DNA of 64,000 nucleotides from Streptomyces sp. NBC_00539 (GTDB taxonomy: Bacteria; Actinomycetota; Actinomycetes; Streptomycetales; Streptomycetaceae), in contig NZ_CP107812.1 of assembly GCF_036346105.1 (NCBI RefSeq), forward strand, positions 62,001-126,000. Reading direction: 5' to 3'. Of the stretch, positions 42,589-50,647 are shown in pieces (the stretch's first letter is position 1; each line of letters starts with the position of its first letter). The position numbers and the translations under genes are program-made. The notes under the pieces are model-generated. The model had not been told where the DNA came from. It saw only the letters and a list, made by a program, of their open reading frames with translations, and ran no database searches.

Positions 42589-43200
42589 TCAGCGGACGAG
42601 GGCGAAGACCGGGGCCGCGGTGGCGGCGCCGAGGAGGGTGCCGACGAGGACCTGGGCCGGGGTGTGGTCGCGCAGGGCGACGCGGGACCAGCCGACGAGG
42701 GCGACCAGGGGGTAGGCGGCCAGCGCCCAGGGGCCGTAGGCGAGGGCGAGCATCGCGAGGGCGCCGGAGGAGACCGCGGTGTGCACGGAGACCTTCCAGA
42801 CGGTGGTGATGGCCAAGATGGCGACCAGGGTGACCAGCATCGCGGCGATCAGGGCGATCATCTCGCCGGGCGCGTCCAGGGTGGCCATGAGGGCGATGCA
42901 GGCGGCGACGGACGCCATGATGCCGGGGATGACCAGGAGGCGGTCCTGGCGGCGGCGGACGTGCCGGTCGCCCCAGTGGCCGCGCCGTTCGCCCCACTTG
43001 ATGAAGAGGATCGGGACGACGCCGCAGAACAGGGCGGCGAGCAGGCCCCATCCGACGCCGGTGAGGCGGTCGGCGTGCCAGCCCGTCAGGAGGGTGACGG
43101 CGATGATCCAGTTCTTGGGTTCGAGGCCGTCGGTGATCAGGCGGGCGGCGCGGGATTCGGCGGCCGGCTCCTGCGTCGGGGCGGGTGCGGTGCGGGTCAT
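42589..43200 (-). CDS. PAP2-superfamily membrane phosphatase
   Basis: 203 aa from ATG 43200, overlapping the preceding stop as ATGA. Five to six hydrophobic helices. Catalytic motifs C2 and C3 are KVSVHTAVSSG (Ser-x-His) and SRVALRDHTPAQVLVG (Arg, His). The Lys/Arg-rich C1 is probably KWGERRGHWGDRHVRRR. It may act on isoprenoid or lipid phosphates. It is the last gene of the second XRE/ImmA/MAB_1171c cassette and is translationally coupled to it. Confidence 0.8.
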   Translation of the reverse strand: MTRTAPAPTQEPAAESRAARLITDGLEPKNWIIAVTLLTGWHADRLTGVGWGLLAALFCGVVPILFIKWGERRGHWGDRHVRRRQDRLLVIPGIMASVAACIALMATLDAPGEMIALIAAMLVTLVAILAITTVWKVSVHTAVSSGALAMLALAYGPWALAAYPLVALVGWSRVALRDHTPAQVLVGTLLGAATAAPVFALVR

Positions 43201-44366
43201 CGGGGCTCCGGGGCGGGCGCGGTGGGGAAGGCTGTCGCGGCGGGTGAGTGGTAGGCGGCACTGATCAGCAGGAGGCGGTGGACTTCGGCGGGGAAGTCGA
43301 CGTCCTCCAGTGCGGAGCCGTGGCCCCGGGCGGGGTCGGCGACCGGGGCGGTGCCGCGCAGCTTCGCGGCGCGGGCGGCGCGCAGCCACAGTGCCTCGGC
43401 CATGGCTTCGCGTTCCTCGCCGTGCAGTCCGGCCTCCTCGGCGGCGCGGTCGGCGCGGTCCCGGACGGTGGCGGAGACGTACGGCATCAGGCTGAGGCTG
43501 GCGTCGCGTATCTCGATGACGGTGCGGTGCAAGTGGACGCGGATGCCGTGCCGGTGGGGGGTGGGGAGGGTGATGTCGGGGACGGCTTCGGTCAGCGAGC
43601 TCCACAGGGGGCGCAGTCGCCGGCCGGCCCGCCAGTCCGCGGCCGTGCGGGCGAGGACGCCCGCCGCGGGAAGGGAGTTCCCGATGATGATCAGTCCGAT
43701 GGCGAGGTATTCGACGAGGTCGGCGGTGTGCTGGATCGTTTCCTCGTCGGCGAGGGGGCCGTCGCTGAACAGCCGCGCCAGCAGGGCCGCGATGCGGATG
43801 GCGGCGTAGACGACGCCGACCGCGGTGCCGGTGCCGAGGAGCCGCAGGCCGTTGCGCAGGGAGCGGGCGCCGGCGTGGCGGGCGTAGGAGAGGAAGAGCC
43901 AGGTGGACAGGCCCATGGCCAGGCCCAGGTAGGCGGTGAAGGTGAGCAGGTAGGCGGTGGCCGCGGGGGTTCCGGCGTAGGCCTCGTAGAAGTTCTCGAC
44001 GCGGGTGGGCTGGTCGACCTGGGCGAAGAGGACGCCCATGAGGAGCATGACGGCCAGTGCGAGGACCAGGTGCGGCAGGCGGGTGCGCTGGACGAGCTGG
44101 GGGCGGGCCATGGAGAAGACGAAGTCGAGGATGGCGCCGCAGGCGACGATGCCGACCGCGTGTTTGGCGGGTACGGAGATGTTGTTGATGCCGGTCCAGG
44201 TGTCGAGGAAGCTGCTGACGGGCGGCATCGCGAGGGTGGTGGCCAGGGCCAGGCCGGTGAAGGCCAGCCACAGTGAGCGCTGGCGCGGGACGCGGATCGC
44301 GGAGGGCAGGCGCCACAACGCCACCGCCCACAGCATGACCATGATGGTGATCTTGAGGATGCTCAT
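43197..44366 (-). CDS. MAB_1171c-type membrane protein, second cassette
   Basis: 389 aa. Seven hydrophobic helices in the first 240 residues, then a cytoplasmic helical domain (RLRPLWSSLTEAVPDITLP, VIEIRDASLSLMPYVS). The segment ENFYEAYAGTPAATAYLLTFTAYLG corresponds to the LDTYYATTPFI... segment of the two copies at 10.9-13.5 kb. Start and stop overlap both neighbours as ATGA. The role is unknown; the recurrent tie to XRE and ImmA/IrrE genes suggests a membrane sensor or effector (inference). Confidence 0.72.
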   Translation of the reverse strand: MSILKITIMVMLWAVALWRLPSAIRVPRQRSLWLAFTGLALATTLAMPPVSSFLDTWTGINNISVPAKHAVGIVACGAILDFVFSMARPQLVQRTRLPHLVLALAVMLLMGVLFAQVDQPTRVENFYEAYAGTPAATAYLLTFTAYLGLAMGLSTWLFLSYARHAGARSLRNGLRLLGTGTAVGVVYAAIRIAALLARLFSDGPLADEETIQHTADLVEYLAIGLIIIGNSLPAAGVLARTAADWRAGRRLRPLWSSLTEAVPDITLPTPHRHGIRVHLHRTVIEIRDASLSLMPYVSATVRDRADRAAEEAGLHGEEREAMAEALWLRAARAAKLRGTAPVADPARGHGSALEDVDFPAEVHRLLLISAAYHSPAATAFPTAPAPEPR

Positions 44367-45058
44367 CGGTTCCGGTGGGTGCGGCGGGCGGGGTGGGCGA
44401 AGGCGTCGTGGAGGCGGTGGATGACGTCGGCGGCGCCGTCGGACGTGGAGCGGTCCTCGTCGCGGCTGATGCGTTCCAGGACGAGGGTGGCCAGGGTCTC
44501 GGCGTCCTTCTCCTGGTCGGAGTCGAACTTGGTGCGGCCCAGGAGGCTCAGGATGCGGCTGCCGGACAGTTCGAGTTCGTCGTCGCCGGGCCGGGGGGCG
44601 GCCGCGGTGGCCCTGAGCCGTTCGGCTTCGGCCCGCATGAGGCGGGCCACCATGGTGTGCTCGTCCAGACCTTCGACGGCGGGGGCGGTCATGTCCAGGA
44701 GGCGTTCGAAGTGGGCGGCCGCGGCGGCGAGTTCGTTGGCGGTGGCGTCCTGGGGGACGTCGAACTGCGGGGCGACGTGGCCGAGCAGCATGTGGGAGAT
44801 CTCGTGCAGGATGATCTGAACGCGCAGCAGGTCCGAGGCGCTCTGGTCGTAGAAGACCAGGTCGGCGGTGTCGAGACCGATCCAGATGCCGCAGGGCAGG
44901 TCCGGCTGGGGCGGCCCTTCGAGGGGCAGGAGGAGGAGGGGGCGGCCGCGCTGTGAGGCGATGTGGGCGCAGAAGGCCGAGAGGTCGAAGGGCTGCGGTA
45001 TGTGCAGTCGCTCCGCTATGCCGACACAGGGATCGGCCGGTCGCCTGCGCCATCTCAT
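44363..45058 (-). CDS. ImmA/IrrE-type metallopeptidase, second cassette
   Basis: 231 aa from ATG 45058 (GGAA upstream); ATG 45070 and ATG 45133 are alternatives in the same frame. The zinc motif is HEISH (residues 85-89) in VQIILHEISHMLLG. A probable third ligand is the Glu in KDAETLATLVLERI. The first 60 residues (MRWRRRPADPCVGIAERLHIPQPFDL) are characteristic of this subtype. The likely substrate is the XRE protein encoded 133 bp upstream, by analogy to ImmA/ImmR. Confidence 0.78.
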   Translation of the reverse strand: MRWRRRPADPCVGIAERLHIPQPFDLSAFCAHIASQRGRPLLLLPLEGPPQPDLPCGIWIGLDTADLVFYDQSASDLLRVQIILHEISHMLLGHVAPQFDVPQDATANELAAAAAHFERLLDMTAPAVEGLDEHTMVARLMRAEAERLRATAAAPRPGDDELELSGSRILSLLGRTKFDSDQEKDAETLATLVLERISRDEDRSTSDGAADVIHRLHDAFAHPARRTHRNR

Positions 45059-45191
45059 ATCGCGTTCCATTCCGGCCCGGGTGGTGTGGTCGTCCGGGCT
45101 GACTTCGTGCGGCGTGCGCCACGGGAGTGGCATCCGGTCACAGCGGTCGTATGCATGGTCGAACTCCGCGTTGCCCACGGTACGGCCGGCG

Positions 45192-45791
45192 CTACGGGTG
45201 GGAGGGGTGGTCGGGACTCGTGGCCGGGCCGGCGGCGGTGCCGACCGCGGCGCCCGGGACGGAGCCGGCGCCCGGGCCGACCGCCGGGCCCGGGACGGGG
45301 GTCCGGTCGACGCGGGGCAGGCCCTCGGCCTGGCGGGCACCGTCGACGATGGACGTGATGCCGCGCAGGGCCGCGGCCGACAGCCCTCTCAGCCGGAACG
45401 CGACGGCCTTGACCTGTTTGTCCTCCAGGGCGTCGGCGAGTTCGCGGCCGGCTTCGGCCCGGTCGGCGCCTTCGCGCAGCTCCTTGATGCGGGCGTCGGT
45501 GCGGGCGGCGACCTCGTCGTCGAGGAAGTACTTGGCGCCCACGCCGAAGAACTTGCCGAGCGCGCGCAGGGTGTCGACGCTCGGGTTGGTGACCTTGCCC
45601 TTGTGGAGGCTGTGGATGGTGCCGTGGGAGACGGTCGGGTCGTCGGGGCCGGCCTGCTCCCGGATGGAATCGGCGATCTCCTGGTAGGTGTACGGGCCGC
45701 GGTCCCTGGGGTGCAGGGTGCGGATCAGGTGATCGAGCCGGTGGGCGATGGGGCCCCGGCCCTGCTCGCCCGCGCTGTTGTACTCACCCAT
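45192..45791 (-). CDS. XRE-type HTH regulator, second cassette
   Basis: 199 aa. N-terminal HTH: YTYQEIADSIREQAG, then TVSHGTIHSLHKGKVTNPSVDTLRALGKFFGVGAKYFLDDE. The F-F-x-V-x-x-x-[YF]-F-x-D ending is shared with the XRE protein at 9.6 kb. The middle is helical (ARIKELREGADRAEAGRELADAL) and the last 40 residues are a Gly/Pro/Ala tail. Three similar iterons lie upstream at 45847-46001 and are the obvious binding sites. Confidence 0.85.
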   Translation of the reverse strand: MGEYNSAGEQGRGPIAHRLDHLIRTLHPRDRGPYTYQEIADSIREQAGPDDPTVSHGTIHSLHKGKVTNPSVDTLRALGKFFGVGAKYFLDDEVAARTDARIKELREGADRAEAGRELADALEDKQVKAVAFRLRGLSAAALRGITSIVDGARQAEGLPRVDRTPVPGPAVGPGAGSVPGAAVGTAAGPATSPDHPSHP

Positions 45792-45846
45792 CGCGGCACT
45801 CCTCGGTCCTCACCGATTCAGCGGTCACTGTTGCGGTGTCGTGTGG

Positions 45847-46001
45847 CATCTCTACTCGACTGGATGTCGGCTGGGGCCGGCCCGCCCGCCAACAATCTAA
45901 CCGACTTGACAGGGGCGGTCGGCCGACGCGTATGTTTCAAGGCGGCCGTCATCTAGTCAACTGGAGACGGGCCGTCGCGAACGGTCATCTACTTGACTGG
46001 A
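45847..46001. promoter_or_regulatory. Three iterons upstream of the second XRE gene
   Basis: CATCTCTACTCGACTGGA (45847-45864), CATCTAGTCAACTGGA (45950-45965) and CATCTACTTGACTGGA (45986-46001) are direct repeats of CATCTA-n-T-Y-R-ACTGGA. A fourth, looser copy (AATCTAACCGACTTGACAGG) starts at 45894 and includes a TTGACA that could be a -35 box. The surrounding 296 bp (45792-46087) contain no gene. Confidence 0.65.
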
Positions 46002-46087
46002 AAACGCGCCGTCGGGCGGGCGGTCGCAATGGGGCACGGGGGTGTCCGTTGCGACCTGCTCCCGTCCGGGCGGTGCCGCGGCCCCAC

Positions 46088-47329
46088 TCATCGCACGGGC
46101 GGGACGAGCGGATTCGGGCGGCGTGGGGTGAGGTGGCGCGTGAGGGCCGCTGATGCCAGGAGGGCGATCAGGGCGCAGACCGCGGGCCAGCCGAAGGCGG
46201 TGTAGGCGCGGACGCCGACCCAGGAGCCGGCGGTGCCGCCCAGGTAGGCGCAGGTTATGTAGGCGGTGTTGAGCCTGCTGCGGGCGTCGGGACGCAGGGC
46301 GTACACCCGGGAGACGTTGGCCAGCGTGCCGGACTGCATGGCGACGTCCAGCAGCAGGGTGCCCGCGGTGAGGGCGGTCAGGCCGGCCGGGCCGCCGAGG
46401 GAGCCCCCCGCGAGGACGGCGGCCGCGGCGAGGACCCCCAGCAGGGAGACCAGGTTGACGCGGCCGGGTCCGTGACGGTCCACCAGGCGCCCGGCGTACG
46501 GCGTGCACAGCATGGTGCCCGCCCCGACCAGGGCGAGCAGGCCGACGGCCTCTGCCCCGTAGCCGTAGACCGGGCCGGTCAGCAGCAGCGCCAGGCAGGT
46601 CCAGGCGGCGGAGAACCCGCCGAAGACGGTGGCCTGGTAGAAGCAGGAGCGGCGCAGTTGCGGCTCGGCCCGCAGCAGGCGCGGCGCTTCGGCCAGGAGC
46701 GCGACGTAGGAACCCCGGGTGGCGGACGCGGCGGGGGTGGTGGACGGCACCGCGTACGCCATGACGGCCGCGAGCACCAGGGCCGCTGCGGCGGCCGCCA
46801 GGTAGGGGGCCCGCCAGCCCAGCCACTCGCCGAGGGTGCCGCTGAACGTGCGGGCCAGCAGCATGCCGCCGGTCGAGCCGCTGAGCAGGGTTCCGAGCAC
46901 CGCCCCCCGGTGGTCGGGCGCGACCAGGCCGGCCGCCAGGGGGCTGATGATCTGCGCGGCGACGGTGGTGAGCCCGACCAGGGCGCTCGCGGCGGCCAGC
47001 GGCGGCAGGCCGGGCGCGCAGCCGGCGGCCAGCAGGGCGAGTCCGCTGAGGGAGAGCAGGGCGACCAGGAGCGTGCGGTGGCGGATCCGGTCGCCGAGCG
47101 GCACCAGGAGCACCATCCCGGCGGTGTAGCCGAGTTGGGTGGCGGTGACCACCAGGGCGGCCCGGTCGGCCGGGATGTGCAGGGAGGTGGCGATCAGCGG
47201 GCCGATGGCCTGCGGGAAGTAGAGGTTGCCCACGGCCACGGCGCAGGTGAGGGCAAGCAGGAGGACCAGTCGGCGGCTCGGGCCGGCGGCGGCCGGCCCC
47301 GTCGGCGGAGCGATGGCGGGGGAGGTCAT
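46088..47329 (-). CDS. MFS transporter (drug efflux type)
   Basis: 413 aa, twelve hydrophobic helices. RLVLLLALTCAVAVGNLYFPQAIGPLIA starts helix 1, motif A is LGDRIRHRTLL, and FSGTLGEWLGWRAPYL is typical of the AraJ/YnfM-like branch. It diverges from an ArsR-like regulator gene with only 55 bp between, which suggests that the regulator controls it. Substrate unknown. Confidence 0.85.
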   Translation of the reverse strand: MTSPAIAPPTGPAAAGPSRRLVLLLALTCAVAVGNLYFPQAIGPLIATSLHIPADRAALVVTATQLGYTAGMVLLVPLGDRIRHRTLLVALLSLSGLALLAAGCAPGLPPLAAASALVGLTTVAAQIISPLAAGLVAPDHRGAVLGTLLSGSTGGMLLARTFSGTLGEWLGWRAPYLAAAAAALVLAAVMAYAVPSTTPAASATRGSYVALLAEAPRLLRAEPQLRRSCFYQATVFGGFSAAWTCLALLLTGPVYGYGAEAVGLLALVGAGTMLCTPYAGRLVDRHGPGRVNLVSLLGVLAAAAVLAGGSLGGPAGLTALTAGTLLLDVAMQSGTLANVSRVYALRPDARSRLNTAYITCAYLGGTAGSWVGVRAYTAFGWPAVCALIALLASAALTRHLTPRRPNPLVPPVR

Positions 47330-47384
47330 GGGGGAAGTCCACGATACGGGCGGCGGCCCGCCAACCGATGTAGCGTAGGGCTTA

Positions 47385-48362
47385 ATGATCAGCTTCGAGC
47401 TCGGCGTCGAGGACCTCGCCGACACCCGGTTCGCCGTGTCACCGCTCAGTGAGACGGTGCTCAGCCTGCGGCTGCTGCAGGATCCGGGTCTGTCCGCCGT
47501 CCACCTGCCGTGGCGAAGGCCGGTACTCGGTGCGCTCGGCGGGCTGGACACGGGGCTGTTGATGTCCCTGGTGGCGGTGCAGCTCACTCTGCCCGACTTC
47601 CTGACGCCGCGTCCGACGGCCTTCGACCCGTCCTTCGAGGACGAACTCGCCCGTGCGCGCCGTACGCCGCCCGCGCTGGTCCGTCGCGATCTGCTGGCCG
47701 CGCACGCGCCGGGCCGGGTGCCGCAGCCGCTGGGCGCCGCACAGGACGGCGACGACGCGGCCGTGGCCGCCCTGCGCGACCGGATCTGCGCCCTCCTGCG
47801 GCGGTACTGGGAGATCGCCGTCGAGCCGCTGTGGCCGCAGATGCGGCTCGTGCTGGAGGCGGACATGACCTACCGCGCCCGGCGGCTGGCGATGGGCGGG
47901 GCGCGGCAGTTGTTCGCCGACATGCACCCGAGCCTGCGCTGGCACGAGGGTGTCCTGCACATCGACAAGATGCTCGGCAGGCACCGGGTCAAGGCGTCCG
48001 GGCGGGGGCTGCTCCTGGTGCCCTCGGTCTTCGCGCACAAGCCGGCGCCTCCGGTCAGTGCGCTGGAGGCGCCGTCGCTGATCTATCCGAGCCGCGGGGT
48101 GGCGACGCTGTGGGGGCCGGTGCCGGACGTGGGCGGGCCGGCTCTCGTAGCGCTGCTCGGCGCCCCGAGGGCGCGGCTGCTCGGTCTGCTGGCGGAGCCG
48201 CTGGCCACGGTGGAGCTGGCCCGCCGGCTGCGGGTCACCCCGAGCGCCGTGTCCCAGCACCTGCGGGTGCTGCACGCGGCGAGGCTGGTCACCCGGGCGC
48301 GGCAGGGCCGGCAGGTGCTGTACCGGCGCAGCCCGCTGGGGGACGCCCTCGCCGCGGGGTGA
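47385..48362 (+). CDS. ArsR-type winged-helix regulator with large N-terminal domain (DUF5937-like)
   Basis: 325 aa. The C-terminal 75 residues are an ArsR winged helix (RLLGLLAEPLATVELARRLRVTPSAVSQHLRVLHAARLVTRARQGRQVLYRR). The N-terminal 240 residues match the pattern of actinobacterial DUF5937 proteins (RFAVSPLSETVLSLRLLQDP..., MTYRARRLAMGGARQLFADMHP). There are no metal-binding Cys, so it is not a classical metal sensor. The very short leader suggests a leaderless or near-leaderless mRNA. It diverges from the MFS gene. Confidence 0.8.
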   Translation: MISFELGVEDLADTRFAVSPLSETVLSLRLLQDPGLSAVHLPWRRPVLGALGGLDTGLLMSLVAVQLTLPDFLTPRPTAFDPSFEDELARARRTPPALVRRDLLAAHAPGRVPQPLGAAQDGDDAAVAALRDRICALLRRYWEIAVEPLWPQMRLVLEADMTYRARRLAMGGARQLFADMHPSLRWHEGVLHIDKMLGRHRVKASGRGLLLVPSVFAHKPAPPVSALEAPSLIYPSRGVATLWGPVPDVGGPALVALLGAPRARLLGLLAEPLATVELARRLRVTPSAVSQHLRVLHAARLVTRARQGRQVLYRRSPLGDALAAG

Positions 48363-48376
48363 GCCGCGCGCCCCTC

Positions 48377-48838
48377 TCAGACGAGGGCGACGGTGAAGAG
48401 GGTGAAGGCGAGGACGATGACGGCGACGCGGACGTAGTGGAAGCGGTCCCAGCGGTTGACCTGCTGCTTCCAGTCGGCGGGTACGCCCTCGCGCGCCCAC
48501 GTGGCGACACGGGAGTTGATCGGTACGAGCAGCAGGACCGACATCACCACGCTCACGACGAGGAGCGCGGCACCGGTGACGACGAGGACGGCGCCGGCGC
48601 CGCCCCAGGACACGGCGGCCCACACGGCGCCGAGGACGAGCGAGCCGATGTACCAGAAGGGCATGACGCGGCCGAGGACGCGGGCGCCGTCGCTGCGGGC
48701 GGCGAGGCCGCCGTTGTCGGGGAGCCGGTCGAGGATCGGGTTGACGAACACCGCCACCGCGAACTCCACGCCCACCATCAGTCCCACCACGACGACCGTG
48801 ACGACGGCCAGTACGTCCTGCACGACTACGTCCCGCAT
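48377..48838 (-). CDS. DUF1772-type membrane protein
   Basis: 153 aa from ATG 48838 (an ATG nine codons upstream is open). Four hydrophobic helices: about 8-30, 57-80, 82-105 and 132-150. The last extramembrane segment has W-K-x-Q-V-x-R-W-D-R-F-H-Y-x-R, the signature of DUF1772/anthrone-oxygenase-like small membrane proteins. It diverges from a TetR gene, with two mirror-image TetR-type operators in between. Confidence 0.8.
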   Translation of the reverse strand: MRDVVVQDVLAVVTVVVVGLMVGVEFAVAVFVNPILDRLPDNGGLAARSDGARVLGRVMPFWYIGSLVLGAVWAAVSWGGAGAVLVVTGAALLVVSVVMSVLLLVPINSRVATWAREGVPADWKQQVNRWDRFHYVRVAVIVLAFTLFTVALV

Positions 48839-48867
48839 GACCCCTCCAGGGTGACAGCCCATCATTT

Positions 48868-48931
48868 CTAGCGCTGCTAGCTTTCAATGCAATGCTAGGC
48901 ATGCCGCCGCTCGCTTGTCTAGCAGCGCTAG
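48868..48931. promoter_or_regulatory. Two reverse-complementary 13-bp operators in a divergent promoter
   Basis: CTAGCGCTGCTAG (48868-48880) and CTAGCAGCGCTAG (48919-48931) are exact reverse complements of each other and each nearly palindromic. A half-like AATGCTAGGCAT lies between (48891-48902). They sit 30 bp from the DUF1772 start and 10 bp from the TetR start. Confidence 0.75.
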
Positions 48932-48940
48932 GATGAGGGC

Positions 48941-49519
48941 ATGTCGACACAGGGACGCAAGGAACGGGAGCGGGCCGACCGCCACCGGCTGATCGTCGCC
49001 ACGGCGCGCGAACTCGCCGAGGCCCAGGGCTGGGACGCCGTCACCACGCGCCGGCTCGCGGAGCGGATCGAGTACAGCCAGCCGGTGCTCTACAGCCACT
49101 TCCGCGGCAAGCGGGAGATCGTGGGGGCGGTCGCACTGGAGGGAGCCGCCGAGCTGGCGGGCGCCCTGCGCGCGGCGGTACCGCCCGGGGCGGACGGCCG
49201 GGAGGCGGTGGCCGCGCTGGCGCGCGCCTACACCGACTTCGCGGCGCGCAACCCCGCCGTGTACGACGCGGTCTTCAGCCTGGACAACGGCCTGCCCTAC
49301 GCCGACGAGGCCACGCCCGCCCCGCTGCGCGCGGCCTTCGGGGCCCTGCTGGAGCCGCTCGCCGCACATGTGCGCCCCGACGAGGAACCGGGGCTGTACG
49401 TCGAGACGTTCTGGGCGGCGCTGCACGGGCTGGTCACCCTCACCCGGGCCGGCCGCCTGCCCGCCGACCGGGTCGCCGACCGGCTCACGCTGCTGGTCGA
49501 CCGCTTCGTGCCGCGGTAG
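48941..49519 (+). CDS. TetR-family regulator controlling the DUF1772 gene
   Basis: 192 aa. HTH: DRHRLIVATARELAEAQGWDAVTTRRLAERIEYSQPVLYSHFRGKREIV. C-terminal domain with ETFWAALHGLVTLTRAGRLP, the TetR_C_33/WHG type. The operators in the divergent promoter almost certainly bind it, giving autorepression and control of the membrane protein gene. Confidence 0.88.
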   Translation: MSTQGRKERERADRHRLIVATARELAEAQGWDAVTTRRLAERIEYSQPVLYSHFRGKREIVGAVALEGAAELAGALRAAVPPGADGREAVAALARAYTDFAARNPAVYDAVFSLDNGLPYADEATPAPLRAAFGALLEPLAAHVRPDEEPGLYVETFWAALHGLVTLTRAGRLPADRVADRLTLLVDRFVPR

Positions 49520-49529
49520 GGCACACGCG

Positions 49530-50132
49530 TTACGCGACGGGCGGGGCCCCGGCGGTGTCCGGGCAGTGATGACGGACGATCAGCTCGGCCGTCGCGAGCG
49601 CCATCCGGGCCGGACCGCGCACCCCGAGGACCTCGCCGTTGGCGAGCAGGCCGCCGATGACGAGCATGAGGGCGTCCGCCATGCCGTCGGGGTCCACCGC
49701 ACCCGCCAGCGCCCCCTTGTCGCGCAACCAGTCCCGCAACGCCTGGAGGTGCAACTTCGCCTCGCGGCGGCCCGGGTGCTCGGGGTCGCGGAACTCGCTG
49801 GAGGTGTTGTAGAAGATGCAGCCGTGGAAGTCCGGCTCCCGGACACTGGCGTGGAGGAACTCCATCAGTGCGAGGACCTGGCGGACCGGGTCGCCGCAGT
49901 GGGGCGCCGTGACCCGTTCGGCCTGCTCCCACCACTGGGCGTCGCTCTCGCGCAGCCAGGCCGCGACCAGTTCGTCCTTGCCGGCGAACTCGCGGTAGAG
50001 AAGGCTCTTGCCGACTCCGGTCGCGTCGCTCACCTGCTGCATGCCGACGGCCCTGACCCCCAGCTCGCCGAAGAGTCGGGCCGAGGTCTCCAGGATGCGT
50101 CGCCTCGTGCCTGGTGCCGGCGTGCGCGCCAT
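49530..50132 (-). CDS. TetR-family regulator controlling the SnoaL-like gene
   Basis: 200 aa. HTH: TRRRILETSARLFGELGVRAVGMQQVSDATGVGKSLLYREFAGKDELV. The C-terminal segment has FHGCIFYNTSSEFRDPEHPGRR, seen in the YxaF/LmrA-like group (Cys-x-x-x-N after a GC). It is divergent from the SnoaL-like gene, with a pair of GGACCGATCGGTCC sites between, so it probably represses both. Confidence 0.85.
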   Translation of the reverse strand: MARTPAPGTRRRILETSARLFGELGVRAVGMQQVSDATGVGKSLLYREFAGKDELVAAWLRESDAQWWEQAERVTAPHCGDPVRQVLALMEFLHASVREPDFHGCIFYNTSSEFRDPEHPGRREAKLHLQALRDWLRDKGALAGAVDPDGMADALMLVIGGLLANGEVLGVRGPARMALATAELIVRHHCPDTAGAPPVA

Positions 50133-50207
50133 GTCCGGGCTCCTTTTCCCTCTCGTCGGCGGTCATCCAGCATACGGTTGACAGGGGATTCCGCACCCGA
50201 CGAAAAT

Positions 50208-50236
50208 GGACCGATCAGTCCGGGACCGATCGGTCC
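50208..50236. promoter_or_regulatory. Double palindromic TetR operator
   Basis: GGACCGATCAGTCC (50208-50221) and GGACCGATCGGTCC (50223-50236, perfect palindrome) lie next to each other, nested in a larger dyad. A TTGACA at 50178-50183 could be the -35 box of the rightward promoter. Confidence 0.8.
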
Positions 50237-50258
50237 ATTATTTCGTGGGGAGCACCCG

Positions 50259-50615
50259 ATGTCGGACGAGCGGACGCGCGAGGTCATCGAGCAGTTCAAC
50301 CGGGCTTTCCGGCAGCACGACCCCGGCCTCCTCGAGGACGTCCTCGCGCCGGACTGCCTCCTGGAGAACTCGGGACCGGCCCCCGAGGGGACGAGGCACG
50401 TCGGATACGACGAGTGCCTGCGGTTCTGGAGCTCGATCGCCGCCGACGAAGGAACCACCTTCGACGTGGAGGAGCTCTGGACGGCCGGCGAACGGGCCGT
50501 GTGCCGGTGGCGGCTGCAATACGGGCCGGGCGAGGCCGACTTCGTCCGCGGCGTCAACGTGACCCGGCTGGAGAACGGTCTGATCGCCGAGAGCTTCGGG
50601 TACGTCAAGGGCTGA
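50259..50615 (+). CDS. SnoaL/NTF2-like small protein
   Basis: 118 aa from ATG 50259. The cone-shaped alpha+beta barrel of the SnoaL/NTF2 group is suggested by EVIEQFNRAFRQHDPGLLEDVLAPDCLLENSGPAPEGTRHVGYDECL and the closing RVNVTRLENG-type strand. Members include polyketide cyclases, isomerases and binding proteins; which one applies here cannot be told. The operator right upstream ties it to the divergent TetR. Confidence 0.8.
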   Translation: MSDERTREVIEQFNRAFRQHDPGLLEDVLAPDCLLENSGPAPEGTRHVGYDECLRFWSSIAADEGTTFDVEELWTAGERAVCRWRLQYGPGEADFVRGVNVTRLENGLIAESFGYVKG

Positions 50616-50647
50616 CCGGCCCCCCCTGGCCGCACCGGGCCCCGGCG

